From NCBI RefSeq assembly GCF_027887165.1, contig NC_077232.1, positions 8,730,800 to 8,794,799 of the forward strand: a stretch of DNA of 64,000 nucleotides, written 5' to 3'. This document shows positions 14,601 to 25,775 of the stretch, in pieces (positions within the stretch are counted from its first letter, which is position 1; each line of letters starts with the position of its first letter). This DNA comes from Monodelphis domestica (Eukaryota; Chordata; Mammalia; Didelphimorphia; Didelphidae). A program made the position numbers and the translations under genes. The notes below the pieces were generated by a model. It worked only from the letters and a program-made list of their open reading frames with translations. It searched no databases and was not told the origin of the DNA.

Positions 14601-17600
14601 GGGCCCAGGAGGCTTCCCGCTCCCGGCGCCTGAGAGGGGCCCCCAGGCCTGGAGAAGGCAGCCGGAGGGCATTTCCACCAGGGGGGACCTGGACGGGGAG
14701 AAGAGCAGGAAGTGGCCCTCCAGTGAGAGGGACTTGCCTTAGCAGAGGGGAAGAGGAAGCGGGAGGCTGGTGGCCCCGGAAGGGGAGTCCTGGTGGCTGT
14801 CGGGTGCCCCTGCTCTCACCAGACGCCGGGGGGCCGCAGGGGGCCTGGTCCCAGGCGATCGGCCCTCTGGGGGCTCCACGCAGCCGACGTGGGCCCCGGC
14901 CTGGAAGGGCCTCCCTCCTGCCCTCTCCAGGAGGCTCTTCCCGAGTCCCCCCAGCTCTGCGGGATGGACCCTGGGGGTTGGCACGGATGCCCCCCTGGCC
15001 TCAGTGGCTCTCGTCACCAGTGTTGTCTCCCCCTCAGGAGCCTGACCATGAAGCCGGCTCTGGAGGACCAGGTGGGCCCGGGTTCGAGGGGAGGGGAGGG
15101 ATGTCTGGGGGTGCCTGGACGAGGGGGCCCAACAGACACGGGCCGAGGGCTCAGGGAGCTCGGGGCCCCGTGGGGGCGCCCCTCGGTCTCTCCTGGCCCA
15201 GGTCTTCGCCTCCCCAGAGGACGGAACCGGAACCATCAAGCGATCCCCATTCGGGGGCCCCGGACCCCCGGCACCCGAAGGCTCGGACTCTCCCGGCTCC
15301 CCTCCAGGTGAGGGACGGGGGTCATCGTGGGGGGTTCTGAGCTCCCCTTCGGTGCCGGCCCACCCCGGGGTCCTGGCAGGGAGGAGGGGAGCCGCAGCAG
15401 CGGTGCTCTGTTGGGTGGTCACAGCGGGGTCCTTGTGCCCAGCAGAGCCGCCCGAGTCGCCTGGGCCCCGCTCGGAGGCCCCGCCGCTGCTCTCTTCTGA
15501 GTGGGCCACCATGACGCGGAAGGAAGACAGCGAGGTCAGCGCGGCTCGAGGGGCTGGGCAGGGCCCCCCGCTCGGACGGACGCGGCCCTGACCCCCGGCT
15601 CCCTTTGCTTCCCAGAGATCCTCCTGCCACGGCCTCCCCCCGACCCCCAAAGTTCACGTAAGTCCCCCCGGCGCCCCGCCGCCGACCAGGGACTCCCCCC
15701 GGGAAGGGGCAGAGCGGGCCGAGGGCCGAGGCCAGGCCCAGGCCCACGGCCCTTCCTCTCTGCCTCGGCCCCAGATGGGCGCCTGCTTCTCCAAAGTCTT
15801 CAACGGCTGCCCGCTGCAGATCCACGCCGCCGTCACCTGGATCCACCCCGGCACCCGAGGTGGGGCCCCCGGAGGGGTGGGCCCCGGGCTGGGGGGGCTC
15901 CACAGCCCCCGCTGGCCCCCGCTGACCCCCCCGCTGTCGCTCCAGACCAGTTCTTGGTGGTGGGGGCCGAGGAGGGGATCTACACCCTCAACCTGCACGA
16001 GCTCCACGAGGACACTTTGGAGAAGGTGAGCTGGGAGGCGGAGGGCGCTGTGCCAGGGGGCACAGCAGGGCAGCCTCTTGTTGGGCCGGGGGGCGCTCCC
16101 TCCAGGGAGAGGGGGTCCCCTGGGGGCTGGGGGGTCCCCTGGGGGTGGGGGGTCCCCTGGGGGGCGCTCCCTCCAGGGAGAGGGGGTCCCCTGGGGGCTG
16201 GGGGGTCCCCTGGGGGCTGGGGGGTCCCCTGGGGGCTGGAGGGTCCCCTGGGGGTGCTCCCTCCAGGGAGAGGGGGTCCCCTGGGGGCTGGAGGGTCCCC
16301 TGGGGGCTGGGGGGTCCCCTGGGGGCTGGGGGGGTCCCCTGGGGGCGCTCCCTCCAGGGAGAGGGGGTCCCCGAGGGCCGGGGTGGGGTCTCCCTCTGAG
16401 GAGAGGGGCCTCCCCGGGCCTCAGTGCGGGTCTCTGTCCTGCAGTTGATCCCCCAACGCTGCTTCTGGCTCTACTGTGTCAACAACGTCCTTCTCTCCCT
16501 GTCAGGTGCCGGAGGGGCCGGGCAGGGCTGGGGGCACGTGGGAGGGGCCGGCAGAAAGGCTCTTAGGTTTGACACGGGAGGAAACTGAGGCACGGGGGGG
16601 GGGTCACACAGCCATCCCCGCTTTCGTGGTGGCGTGGCCTCTGCCAACCTCGGTTTCCCTGTCTGTAAAATGGGGGCCGTAATCCCCTCCTCCCCCCCAG
16701 GGAAGACCACCCACGTGTGGGCCCACGACCTGCCGGCGCTGTTTGAGCAGCGGCAGCAGCAGCGGCAGCGGCCGGCCCCCCTGTCCATGGCCACCCAGCG
16801 GCTCCCGCAGCGGATCATCCCCAGGTAGCGGGCCGGGCCTGGAGGGGGAGCGCGGAGGGTCCGGGGCCCCGCTGGGTCTCAGCCGGCTCTCGCCGCCTTC
16901 CCCGCAGGCGCTTCGCCCTCTCCACGAAGATGGCGGACACCAGGGGCTGCCTCAAGTGCCGCGTGGGTAAGCGCCGCCCTCTGGGGTCGTCTGGGAGGGC
17001 TGCATGGAGGAGACGCCTTGAAAGATGAGGAAAGGAGGGAGGGAGGGAGGGTGGCACGGCCGGCAGGTCGCCCCAAGGAGCGCCTGTCGAGGAGACGCTG
17101 CACGTGCCCGCGCCGAAGGGCTCCCCTTTTCTCCTCTGTGACGAGGGATGGCACACGGCGGGGGGGGGGGGACCGAAGACGTGCGGCTGCCCTTCCCCCT
17201 CCTGCTCGGGCACCGCACGGGGCCGGGAGTCAGCGGGGGGCTCGGCGGGCCCTTCCCCTCCACAGTTCGAAACCCCTACACGGGGAGCACCTTCCTGCTG
17301 GCCGCCCTGCCCTCCGGCCTGCTGCTCCTGCAGTGGTACGAGCCCCTGAAGAAATTCCTGCTCCTCAAGGTGCGGGGGGCAGGGCCGGGGGGGCACACGG
17401 GGCTGGTGGGGGGTGCCAGGGCCGGGCAGGCACACAGGGCAGGGTCGGGGGGGCACACGGGGCAGGGCCAGGGGGGCACACGGGGCTGGTGAGGGGTGCC
17501 AGGGCCAGGGGGGCACACGGGGCTGATGGGGGGTGCCAGGGCCGGGGGGCACATGGGGCTGGTGGGGGGGTGCCAGGGCCAGGGGGGCACACGGGGCTGA

Positions 17601-19750
17601 TGGGGGGTGCCAGGGCCGGGGGGCACACGGGGCTGGTGGGGGGTGCCAGGGCCGGGGGGGCTGCCAGGGCCAGGGTGGGCACACGGGGCCTCTGAGCCCA
17701 CCTAGGCCCGGCGGGGATGAGGAAGGCTGCCCCTTGGCCTCTTCAGAACTTCACTACTTCCCTGCCCAATCCTTTGGGGCTCCTGGAACCTCTGATCCTG
17801 GAAGGGAAGGAGCTGCCTCAAGTGTGTGTGGGTGCCACGGGGTCCGGGGGCCCCGGCCTCGGCCTCCAGTTCCACATCCTCCCTCTGGAGGCCGGGCTCT
17901 CTCCTGACTTCCTCATCCCTCCAGGTGAGCAGGGGGCCTGGGGGAGGGGAGACAGGAAGAGGAGCCCCCCTCCCCGCTGCTGGCACTTTAAGGGTCCTTG
18001 GAGGGTGCTTCGAGCTCCCAGTCCACCCATTTTATAGATGGGGAAACTGAGGCCCAAGGGGCTTGTGAGCCCACAGGATTTCAGCCCAGGGCTGCACCTT
18101 GGAGGCCATTCATTCATTCCTCCTTTTCCCAGTGGGGAAACCAAGGATGGGGACTCTTAGGGCCTCCCAGCCTGCCCAGTCCTAGTCCTCACCTTACACC
18201 TGGGGAAACTGAGGCACAGGGACTTGCCCAGGGCCACCCATGGTGACAGGAGCAAGATTCAAACTGAGGTCCTGTTAGGCCAGGGTCGGTCCTGCTGCTC
18301 GTCTCGGGCCCTCATTTCCCCAAGGGAGGGGGGAGCAGCCAGGCTCAGGGGGCTGAATGGGGGGGGTCTGGACACCCCTTCACGGCTCCTCTGTCCACAG
18401 AGGGGGCGCCTGGCACTGCCCGGCAGGTGATCCAGGTGGACAGAGACACGGTGCTGGTGTGCTTTGAGCGTGAGTGGCCTGGGGCTGGGGGAGTTGGGGG
18501 GACTGGGGGGCCCCCACAGCTGGGGACTGAGCCTCGGCCCTTCTCTGCAGGCTGCGTGAGGCTGGTGAACCTCCAGGGGACCCCGACAGGCGCCCTGGCC
18601 CCCGAGCTGACCTTTGACTTCCCCATCGAGACTGTGGGTGAGCGGCCCAGCCCAGAGCCCTCTGCCCGGCCCTCCCTGCCCGCGCTCGGGCTCCTTTCTG
18701 GCCTCGTGCCACGTTGCCCCCTGACCTGGGGGCTGTCCCTGGCCACAGGAATGGGCTTTTGTCCAGCCTGAGGCCACTCTGGGGGCAGAGGAGGGAGGGA
18801 GCATTGAATGACCCAGGTTCGAATCCAGCCTCAGACATTGTCCACATGAGCCTGGACAAGTCCATTTTGCCCTCTGTACGGTGGACCGTCCTTGGCCTCC
18901 TGGGCCTCAGTTTCCCCGCCTGTAAAATGAGGTTGGACTAGGCAGCCCCAGAGCCAGGAGATGGGGGGGCAGAGAGGAGGGGGCCTGCTGACCCTCCCCC
19001 TGTGTCCAGTCTGCCTTCAGGACAGTGTGTTGGCTTTCTGGCAGCACGGCATGCAGGGGCGGAGCCTGGAGACTAACGAGGTGAGGCTTGGGGTCTGGGG
19101 CCGGGGGGGGGGCTCCCCCAGCGGGGCCAGGGTGCCCCTGATCGTCACCACCCCCATTTCCTCCCCAGCTGACTCAGGAGATCACCGACGAGACGAGGCT
19201 ATTCCAAGTGCTCGGGGCTCACAGGTGAGGCTGGCGGCCGGCCCTTGGGGTGGGATTTGGAGGATGGGCCAGGCAGACCCGGGAACGGGGCGTCCTCCGG
19301 AGAGCCGGAAGTGCCGGGACACCTCCGGGAGACTCGGGGAAGGTCAGGGCCATTGTGGGGGGGCCTCGTCGCCCCCTTCCCCGGCTGCATGATTCCCGAA
19401 TGGGCCCGAATGGGGAGCAGGCGATGGTTACGGCAGGAGGGCCAGAGGAGGACCCCGGGACCAGCAGGGGTAGCGCAGGTCAGTGCAGCTGGCTCAGGGG
19501 ACCCCGCCAGAGGAATGGTGGGGATTCGGGGTCTGGGAGCAGCGGGAGCCGCGTGACCCTGGGCCAGTCACTGCCCTGGCGCCGAGAAGGAAGAGGCTGG
19601 CTGGGTCCCGGCCTCCCCTCTTCCACCTCCTCCTCCTGCGACTGTGCTTCGTCCCCCCGCAGAGACATCATCCTGCAGAGCACCCCCACCGACAACCCCG
19701 GGGCCCACAGCAACCTCTACATCCTAACCGGCCACCAGAGCAGCTACTAA
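9330..19750 (+). CDS. MAP4K2: MAP4K2 / germinal-centre kinase, Ser/Thr kinase with citron-homology domain (32 coding exons)
   Basis: This STE20-family MAP kinase kinase kinase kinase acts in the cytoplasm upstream of JNK and p38, in TNF and TRAF2 signalling. My exon join gives 823 residues (human 820), from [20 protein letters not shown] to [10 protein letters not shown]. Order: kinase domain (about 16-273) with glycine loop [10 protein letters not shown] at 23-32, Lys45 in AAVKIVK, HRDIKGAN with Asp136, DFG at 154-156 and TPYWMAPE at 174-181; Pro/Ser-rich linker (about 290-470) with [13 protein letters not shown]; citron-homology domain (about 480-800) with [18 protein letters not shown]. 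Every junction keeps frame. Gene-specific oddities are a non-consensus donor after exon 7, a NAGNAG acceptor at exon 19 and two intronic minisatellites. Confidence 0.96.
12408..12712. repeat. CA/ACRC-rich microsatellite in MAP4K2 intron 14
   Basis: About 300 bp of interrupted CACA, CACG, TCACATG and TACACA units of alternating purine-pyrimidine character, so Z-DNA-prone. A MIR-like relic ('ggcctcattttcccgactc') lies just upstream at about 12236-12405. Confidence 0.85.
13212..13428 (+). repeat. marsupial tRNA-derived SINE (MIR-like core)
   Basis: In MAP4K2 intron 16. It shows the order typical of this family: a remnant head, 'ccagcctcagacgcttccta', 'gtgaccctgggcaagtcac', 'ttcatctgtaaaatgagc' and the tail 'gaaaaccccaaatggagtc' plus a tail ending 'gactgaacgac'. 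Confidence 0.75.
14340..14455 (-). repeat. SINE fragment, minus orientation
   Basis: In MAP4K2 intron 16. 'ccagggtcacccagcgagga', 'ttggaactcgggacccatct' and 'ctatccaccgagccgccggc' are the reverse complement of the SINE head and body. Confidence 0.65.
16088..16377. repeat. G-rich minisatellite in MAP4K2 intron 22
   Basis: Tandem copies of a unit close to GGGGTCCCCTGGGGGCTG(G) of about 17-19 bp. At four points the unit ends instead in GCGCTCCCTCCAGGGAGAG (one copy reads GTGCTCCC), giving a higher-order pattern. It fills most of the 419-nt intron (16026-16444). Confidence 0.88.
17380..17695. repeat. G-rich minisatellite in MAP4K2 intron 26
   Basis: About nine imperfect units of roughly 30-40 bp, built from GGGGGGCACACGGGGCTG followed by (A/G)TGGGGGGTGCCAGGGCC. 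The array fills nearly all of the 377-nt intron (17370-17746). Confidence 0.88.
18010..18270 (-). repeat. MIR-like relics in MAP4K2 intron 27
   Basis: Two or more pieces in minus orientation, with 'ttttatagatggggaaactg' and 'ggggaaactgaggcacaggg' followed by 'acttgcccagggccacccat'. Confidence 0.5.
18795..18950 (+). repeat. MIR-like/SINE copy in MAP4K2 intron 29
   Basis: Plus orientation: 'ggttcgaatccagcctcaga', 'gagcctggacaagtcc' and 'gcctcagtttccccgcctg', then 'taaaatgaggttggactagg'. Confidence 0.6.
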
Positions 19751-19987
19751 GCCCTGCCCGGCCGCGCCGGCGCCAGCCGCCGGGCTCCCGAGACAGCTTT
19801 CGGGGGGCGTTTGCTGGGCAGGGGACCCCCCCCGGCACGTCTGCAATAACTGGACTAGACCAAGCTGCTGTGACTCCCCTCCTCGCCCTCCGGGAGCTCC
19901 ATCCCCAGAGGCTGCGGCCTTGTCGGGCACACTCGGGTCCCCTCGGGGTCTTGTCTGCCCGCCTGCGGCCAGGAGACCTACATTGGC

Positions 19988-19993
19988 ATTAAA
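19988..19993 (+). terminator. MAP4K2: MAP4K2 polyadenylation signal ATTAAA
   Basis: The common variant ATTAAA lies 238 nt after the stop, followed by a GT-rich stretch (gtctgctcgtctg, ggggtgctgtgcttgc). The cleavage site is expected near 20010. Confidence 0.75.
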
Positions 19994-20913
19994 GTCTGCT
20001 CGTCTGACTCCTTGGGGTGCTGTGCTTGCTCGGGGTGGGGTGGAGCCCGCTGGCGCACCCGCTTTTCATGGCATTCCCGTGGCCCGCCGGGCGACTCCGA
20101 ACAGGGCAGCGCCGGGGTGGGCTCGGCTCGCTGGCCCGGCCCAGGGGGAGGAGAGACGGGAGCATCTAGTGGGAAAGAGGCAGGCCAGGGCCCGGCCTGT
20201 GTCCAGAGCGCCAAGGCCTTCCGCCGCCCAGGAACAAAGGAGCTGAGGACTGGCCAGCAGGATGGCAGGCTCCCCCAGCCCCACCTCGCTCTGGAAGCCC
20301 CTCCTTTCTGCTCTCAGCCACGGATCGAGTCAGCACCCACAGAGGCCGGGGATAGAGGACGAAGTGGGGCCGGAAGCTCTGGGATCCAGGCTCACCCTGG
20401 CACCCACTGGGGGGCCTTGAGCCCATTTCTGAACTTCTCTAAGACGTTCCTCATCCGTGAATGGAGAGGACACGGAAGTGGGGCTCAGAAGTGGGGGCGG
20501 CCGCTTAATTAAGCACTTAAAAAGCTCCAAAGACAAACTGAAGTTAAAAACGACCCTACTGGAATCCTAGAATGACAATTCTGGGCCCGAGTGGTGGGAG
20601 GTGGGAGGTAGAGCCCCGTGTCTTTCTGCCTCAGTTTCCTCCTCTATAAAAGAAGAGGCTTTGAGCTCCCATGATCTGGAATCCTTTTCCATTTTAAGTC
20701 TTGGATTCTATCATCTTAAGGATTGAAACAGGATTGAGAGGGTGGAAAACCCGAGCCCTATATGGATCCTTGAGATCAACACTGAGCCAAGCCCCAAAGC
20801 TTATCTAAAGGAGGGGGAAGTCTCATCTCTGAAGAAGAGACCATGCTTTCCAGGTGGGTGCAGAGCCTCCGGGTATGTCCTCTGGTTCTTTTGGTTAAAA
20901 AAAATTAAGGAAT

Positions 20914-21254
20914 GGGAGCAGCTGGTGGCTCAGTGGATGGAAAGCCAGACCTAGAGACAGGAGGTCCTGAGTTCAAATCTGGTCTCAGGTACTTCCTAGG
21001 TGTTATGAAAGGATTTTTTAAAATTCCCTTTTTTTAATTCCACTTGTGAACTTTCTTACTTAGTGACTTACTAAGTGTTAAGTCGGGATACTTTTAGTTC
21101 TTGATTAACTCAAAATAGACCAAGGAAATTTAAAAAATCCTTTCGCACTGTGTGACCCTGGGCAAGTCACTTGATCCCCACTGCCTAGCCCTTATGGCTC
21201 TTCTGCCTTAGAACCAATACACAGTAGTGATCCTAAGATTGAAGTTGAGGGTGA
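20914..21254 (+). repeat. marsupial SINE, split by a later insertion
   Basis: The SINE reads 'ggtggctcagtggatggaaa', 'gttcaaatctggtctcaggt', 'acttcctagg', then a foreign 138-bp block (21007-21144), then 'ctgtgtgaccctgggcaagt' and the family tail 'ttagaaccaatacacagtag'. The two halves are contiguous in the family consensus, so the insertion is younger than the SINE. Confidence 0.85.
21007..21144. mobile_element. MITE-like non-autonomous DNA element inside a SINE
   Basis: A 138-bp block flanked by near-perfect 21-bp terminal inverted repeats. The left end begins GAAAGGATTTTTTAAA and the right end, reverse-complemented, begins identically; 20 of 21 positions match. It has no coding capacity. 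The flanking SINE bases suggest a short target duplication around the CTGT of the host SINE, but I could not define it. I do not recognise the family. Confidence 0.7.
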
Positions 21255-22689
21255 AAATGTGCTCATGGGGCCTAATTTGTGGAGGCCCAACAGTCTGAGC
21301 AAACTAGAGAAAAGGCAGAACAAAGACAGCTCAGAGTGCCCTGTTGCAAGGGGGGCTCCAAAGACAACGATTGCTCGTTTCTTTGCCATTAAAGAAAGGC
21401 AAGAAGTCTTACGTGCAGTATTCGCATGGTAGCGACAGGAGTAAAGAGACTACAAGTGCAATCTTTGCCCTGGTTCTGGAGGCAGTCCTGGCTCCAGTAA
21501 GGCCGGTTCTTTGTACACTGTAAATGCTGGATTGGTTTTGAGAGAGTAGAAGGATATGGCAGCTCTTGTTTAGACCTAATTCCTAAATGCTGGATAAACT
21601 AGTCTTAGGAAGTGGGAGTCAGGGTTGCAATAGAAAGCAGCATTTATTGAGCACCACCTGTGTGCTTAAAAAAGTCTTCCATCTTTGAGAAGCTGCACTT
21701 GTCCTAAAAGGCAGTTTCTAGCTTCTGTGGTCCTCTTCATCCCTTGTTTGGTCATGGACTCTTTCCCTATTCATAGTTATGGATTACATGGATTAGTATG
21801 GAAAATATAGATTAGTGTGATTATGGGCTTACTTCTATTGCCGTAATTCCTTCACAATGTGGCCCGGATCCACTTGGAGCTTATCTTGGTAGCTGGTGCA
21901 AGATGCTGGTCTCTTCCTTTCTGCCAGCCTCCGTTCTGATTTTACCATCATGTTGTGTTCAATAATGGATCCTTAGCCGGGTGGTGGCATTCCTTGGGCT
22001 AATCAAACATGATATTACTGTGTGCATTTGTGCTCTGAGAGGCAATGTGCTACAGGGGAAAGATGAGTCGACTGTGTTCTGATTCTCCCCTGGGTACCTA
22101 CCAGCTATGTGGCTGCTGACCCTCTCTTTCAACCTTAGGTCCAAAGGGCATTTGTGAGGACCAGATGAAATAATGTATGTATGAGTGTCACATACTTTAA
22201 GGCCCTAGAACAATGTCAGCCTCCAGAAAGGGGCCTTGAAGGCCATTTAGTCCAATACTTTCATTTTATTGAAGAGAAACACAGAGGGTGGCAGCCAATA
22301 TCCCCCAAACCCCATGCTTTTGCACCCCGGTAGGCTGATTTTTATGATTATTGTCTTCACTGGGCCTTATCTGTCTGGGAACTAGGGATGAATCAGTCTT
22401 AACCACTGCCAGAGCCAGCTGGTGAAGTGTCCAATAGAGGGAAGCATCTCTGAATGCTGTTTGTAGAGGCAAGCAACACTCAGGTGTGACCAAGCAACGA
22501 GAACTTCTCTGTCGTGAGCATATAGCCAAGGGGAGAACGGGATGGACGGGGCTTAAACTTTCGTAAAGTCTTTGGCAACACGTCATACCAAAGACTACAA
22601 ATGTTTGCGTCTCTGGGGGACTAGGAGGTGATTTGTCATGGAGAGGAAGCTCTCTTTTGGAGAGGAAACAGAAGAGGGAGAAATGGACC

Positions 22690-22800
22690 CTTCTATGAAT
22701 GGGGAACTATAAACAGTGGTGTCCCTGAGGGACTGGTGCTAGGCTAGGATTTACCTCATTAAACCTTTTGATAAATGATCTGCAAGTGAAGTGCACACCA
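22690..22800 (+). repeat. CR1/L3-type LINE fragment
   Basis: 'gtgtccctgagggactggtg' followed by 'aaccttttgataaatgatct' resembles the SGVPQGSVLGP ... FINDL stretch of CR1/L3 reverse transcriptase. It is strongly decayed. Confidence 0.4.
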
Positions 22801-23721
22801 TGAAGTGTTCAAGCCTGTAGATTCAATCCAAGGAACATGAATTTGGTGCCTGAACAGGGACTACAAAGGGAAATGATGCTGTCCCTGCTCTCAAGTAGCT
22901 TCTGTTCTATAAAGGTCAAGCCTCAGTTTCTTTGCATAAAAAATGAGAGGACTAGATTAGACGACCCTCTAAAGCCCCTTATGGCTCTAGATATAGGATC
23001 CTATGATCTGTGTGAGGAGGCACCAAGGGGCAGAAGATCTCTAGCACAGGCAAGAAGGGCTGGTTAACACCTCGGTACCAACCAGCCGGGCCCCATTTGG
23101 AGGAGTGGGCTCCAAGCTCACTCTGATGATCTGAGGGAAGCAGCCTAGAAGGCCACACCAACTGACATGGGGTATTAGTAGAGGTTTGGTGATGTTTAGG
23201 AAAAGCAGAAGGAAAGACCACTTCAGATTGGCACCTAAAGGATCCTTGGGACGCTGGGGGTAGGTAGGCATTCCCTCCACACTTGCAGAAGGCCTTCTGG
23301 AGGGGTTTCCTCCCCATTCTAATCCCACGGGCCAACCTGCCTGCCCTGGCAAACCTTCACACACTAGGCATTTACAAGAAACCAAAGAGGAAGCTTATCA
23401 AAGCTGGCATTGGCTGAGATAGCCTTTGAGACTCTGGGGTCACCTCTGGCCAGTATAACATATCGGACAATGTCAGGGGGCAGAAAATAAAAAGTGCTTA
23501 CCCGGAGGAGGTCGTGTAGTCCCAAAGCATTTAAGACCCACGGGCATTGTTCTTAATGCTGAAAGGAGGCACAGCCTCAATGAGGATGTCATAGATACCG
23601 AGCGATGGTTCTTTGTCAAAGGCTAGACACCATGTCGAGTAACTTCTAGGAGTCCCGGCTCCAAAGTGGGGATGGCAATCCAATAGGGCCACTGTAACAA
23701 TTAAGAACCAAAGGATCCGGG

Positions 23722-23900
23722 ATCCAGAAGGCACCTCAATGACCATCTAGTCCACCCCCTGTCATTTTTGCAGATGAGAAGACTAAGGCCCTTGAAGTCA
23801 AGTGTCTTGTCTAAAGTCACCCAGGTATTATCAAGGGCAGGATTTGAACCCGGGTCCTTTAATGCCAAAGCTACTGGTCTTTCTACTGAAAAACACCAAT
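23722..23900 (-). repeat. MIR-like/SINE copy, minus orientation
   Basis: 'ttttgcagatgagaagacta', 'aagtcacccaggtattatca' and 'ggatttgaacccgggtcctt' are the reverse complement of the SINE core and head. Confidence 0.6.
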
Positions 23901-24049
23901 TCTGAAATAGTCTGAATGGAGGTGAATGACAATTTATGCTCATTTTCAATGTCTTAGAACTGAGAAAAAGCCACTGGATTTGACAATTAAATAACTTAAA
24001 TGCTAACTTGAGAGAAAGCCATTTTGGTTGCAAGATGAGTTGGAAAGGC

Positions 24050-24880
24050 AGGTTACAGAAAGGTCTCTTACTTGCCCAATCCAGTGGCCATTTCTTGGTC
24101 CTTCTTCTCCTCAACCTCTCTGCAGCCTTCTGCGCTGTTCCTCCATCACTCCCTTCTCCTTGATACTCCCCCCTAGGTTTCTGAGACCTCACTTTCTCCT
24201 GCTTTTCCTCCTACCCTGCTGACCACTCCGTTTCCTTTGCCAGATCCTCCTTCATATCATGTCCCCTAATGGAGTGTCCTTCAGGACCCGGTCCTGGGCC
24301 GTCCTTTCTCCTCCCTCTAGATGACTTCACCTGGGGAGGCCATCAGTTCCACCACCTCTGGGCTACGAGTCTCAAATCTACCTTTCCCACCCGTTTCTCT
24401 GTTGACTTCCCATTTCAGGACTCCCGCTCAGATGTCTTCTACTCAACTGGTCCCAAGTCTGACTCATTCTCTTTCCCCATCAATCCTCCACCACCCCCTG
24501 CCTTGCTAACACCATCCTCCCAGTCCCTCCCTCTCCCAGCTTTGAAGTCTTCCTGAATTCCTGACTTCTTCTTCCAGTCCACATCCAGTCTGTTGTCTTG
24601 GAACTTCTCTCCACTCTGCTCCCTTCTCTCTTCTGATGCTGCCCCCCCCCCCCCAGTGCAGACCCTCCTCACCTCATGCCTGGACTATTGCAGGAGCTCC
24701 TGGGGGTCTCTCCCCATCAGGCCATCCTCCAATCGGCCACCAAAGTGATTTTCCCATCATCCCCACCCCCCTTACTCATTGAACTCCAGTGGCTCCCTGT
24801 TCCCTCTAAGATCAAAGACAAAATGTCCTGTTTGGTGGTCAAAGCCTTTAGCTCCTCATCCCCTCTACACCTAGTGAGGA
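24050..24880 (+). repeat. LINE2-type retrotransposon fragment with reverse-transcriptase remnants
   Basis: 'ctcaacctctctgcagcctt' matches the LxxDLSAAFD motif, 'gtgtccttcaggacccggtc' the VxQGSVLGP motif, 'catgcctggactattgcagg' the LDYCNSL motif and 'ccagtggctccctgttccct' the LQWLPI motif, in that order. It is the same element region as 2330-3232 and is likewise decayed. Confidence 0.7.
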
Positions 24881-25654
24881 GGGGACAAGGGAGCCCTCTT
24901 GGCAAATGGCCTTGATTCTTTAATTAGGAGGCCAAGTTCTCCGCTAAGAGAGGAGGAGGGGAGCTGTGGGATGTTGGAGAAGAGATGGGGAAGCCTGGAG
25001 GTCCTGTGGGGGAGATGGCAGGGGAGGTGTGGGAAGATTGCCTTGCAGCAGGGAGGGCCCAGCTGGGGTTATGTACCATATAATGATTTTCTCCACCTTT
25101 GCTCAGCAGTCTGTAAAGTGCACAATATATAAATGGGAGCCATCATCACCGTTCTGGAAGTCTTTGTGGAGGGCCAAAGATCTGAGGCTAAAGGGACGAA
25201 GAAGCCTCCCACCCACCCCTCCCCATTTCTCCAGTCAGAGAACGCAAGTGACTGAGCTAGAGAGTGACCAAGGCTGGACTTGAAGCCAGCCTTCTGTTTC
25301 TAGACAGGCTATTTCTTCCATTGTACTCTGCTGCCCCTCTACAATGTCTACCTTTCCAAGGGCCAGGCTGACGACTTAGTTCTCCCAGAAGACTGATCAT
25401 GAAACCGAAAAAGGGCAAGAATGGGGGCAGCGAGGGGACTCCGTGGGTAGAGACCCAGCCCTTTCTGGCTATTTTCCAAAGGCCTCCTTACGTCAAAATT
25501 CGCCCCCAAAATGAGGATAACTCGGGTGGTGTGTCGCTTCGAGAAACCCCCCCCATAATTTTGTGATATTCGTGTCCTTCTCAGCATGCGGCCACGTCAT
25601 CAAAAATGGCTATCCGTGTCAGTGCTGACATGCATGTCATAGGTTTGCCATCAT

Positions 25655-25775
25655 GGGGCTAGGCAATGGGGGTTATGTGACATGCCCAGGGTCACACAAT
25701 TAAGAAGAGTCTGAGGTCACACCTGAACCTAGGATTCCCATCTCTAGGTCTGGCTATCTCTCCCGTGAGCCCCCT
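25655..25775 (-). repeat. SINE fragment, minus orientation
   Basis: 'catgcccagggtcacacaat', 'cctgaacctaggattcccat' and 'ctctaggtctggctatctct' match the reverse complement of the marsupial SINE body and head. Confidence 0.6.

Larger units (their letters stand above)
11728..15657 (+). other. MAP4K2: MAP4K2 exon map 2: linker exons 13-20
   Basis: Exons: 11728-11806, 11882-11940, 12890-12933, 13076-13114, 15038-15071, 15202-15307, 15443-15534, 15616-15657. They encode the disordered regulatory linker, including [19 protein letters not shown], then [13 protein letters not shown], a Pro/Ser-rich variable stretch and [13 protein letters not shown] just before the citron-homology domain. Exon 19 can start at 15443 or 15446 (CAGCAG acceptor), which adds or drops one residue. 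Intron 14 (11941-12889) holds a CA-rich microsatellite; intron 16 (13115-15037) holds SINE copies. Confidence 0.88.
15775..19750 (+). other. MAP4K2: MAP4K2 exon map 3: citron-homology exons 21-32
   Basis: Exons: 15775-15859, 15946-16025, 16445-16505, 16701-16824, 16908-16966, 17266-17369, 17747-17924, 18401-18469, 18551-18637, 19010-19080, 19169-19224, 19663-19750. They encode [14 protein letters not shown] through [12 protein letters not shown]. Introns 22 and 26 are mostly minisatellite. Introns 27 and 29 carry MIR-like relics. Confidence 0.93.

Noticed and set aside
14739-15650. 303-residue minus-strand open frame over MAP4K2 exons 17-19
   Set aside because: High GC removes stop codons by chance; the + strand exons explain the region.
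16078-16566. Plus-strand Gly/Pro-rich open frames in MAP4K2 intron 22
   Set aside because: Direct translation of the G-rich minisatellite; the flanking exon pair 16025/16445 joins in frame without it.
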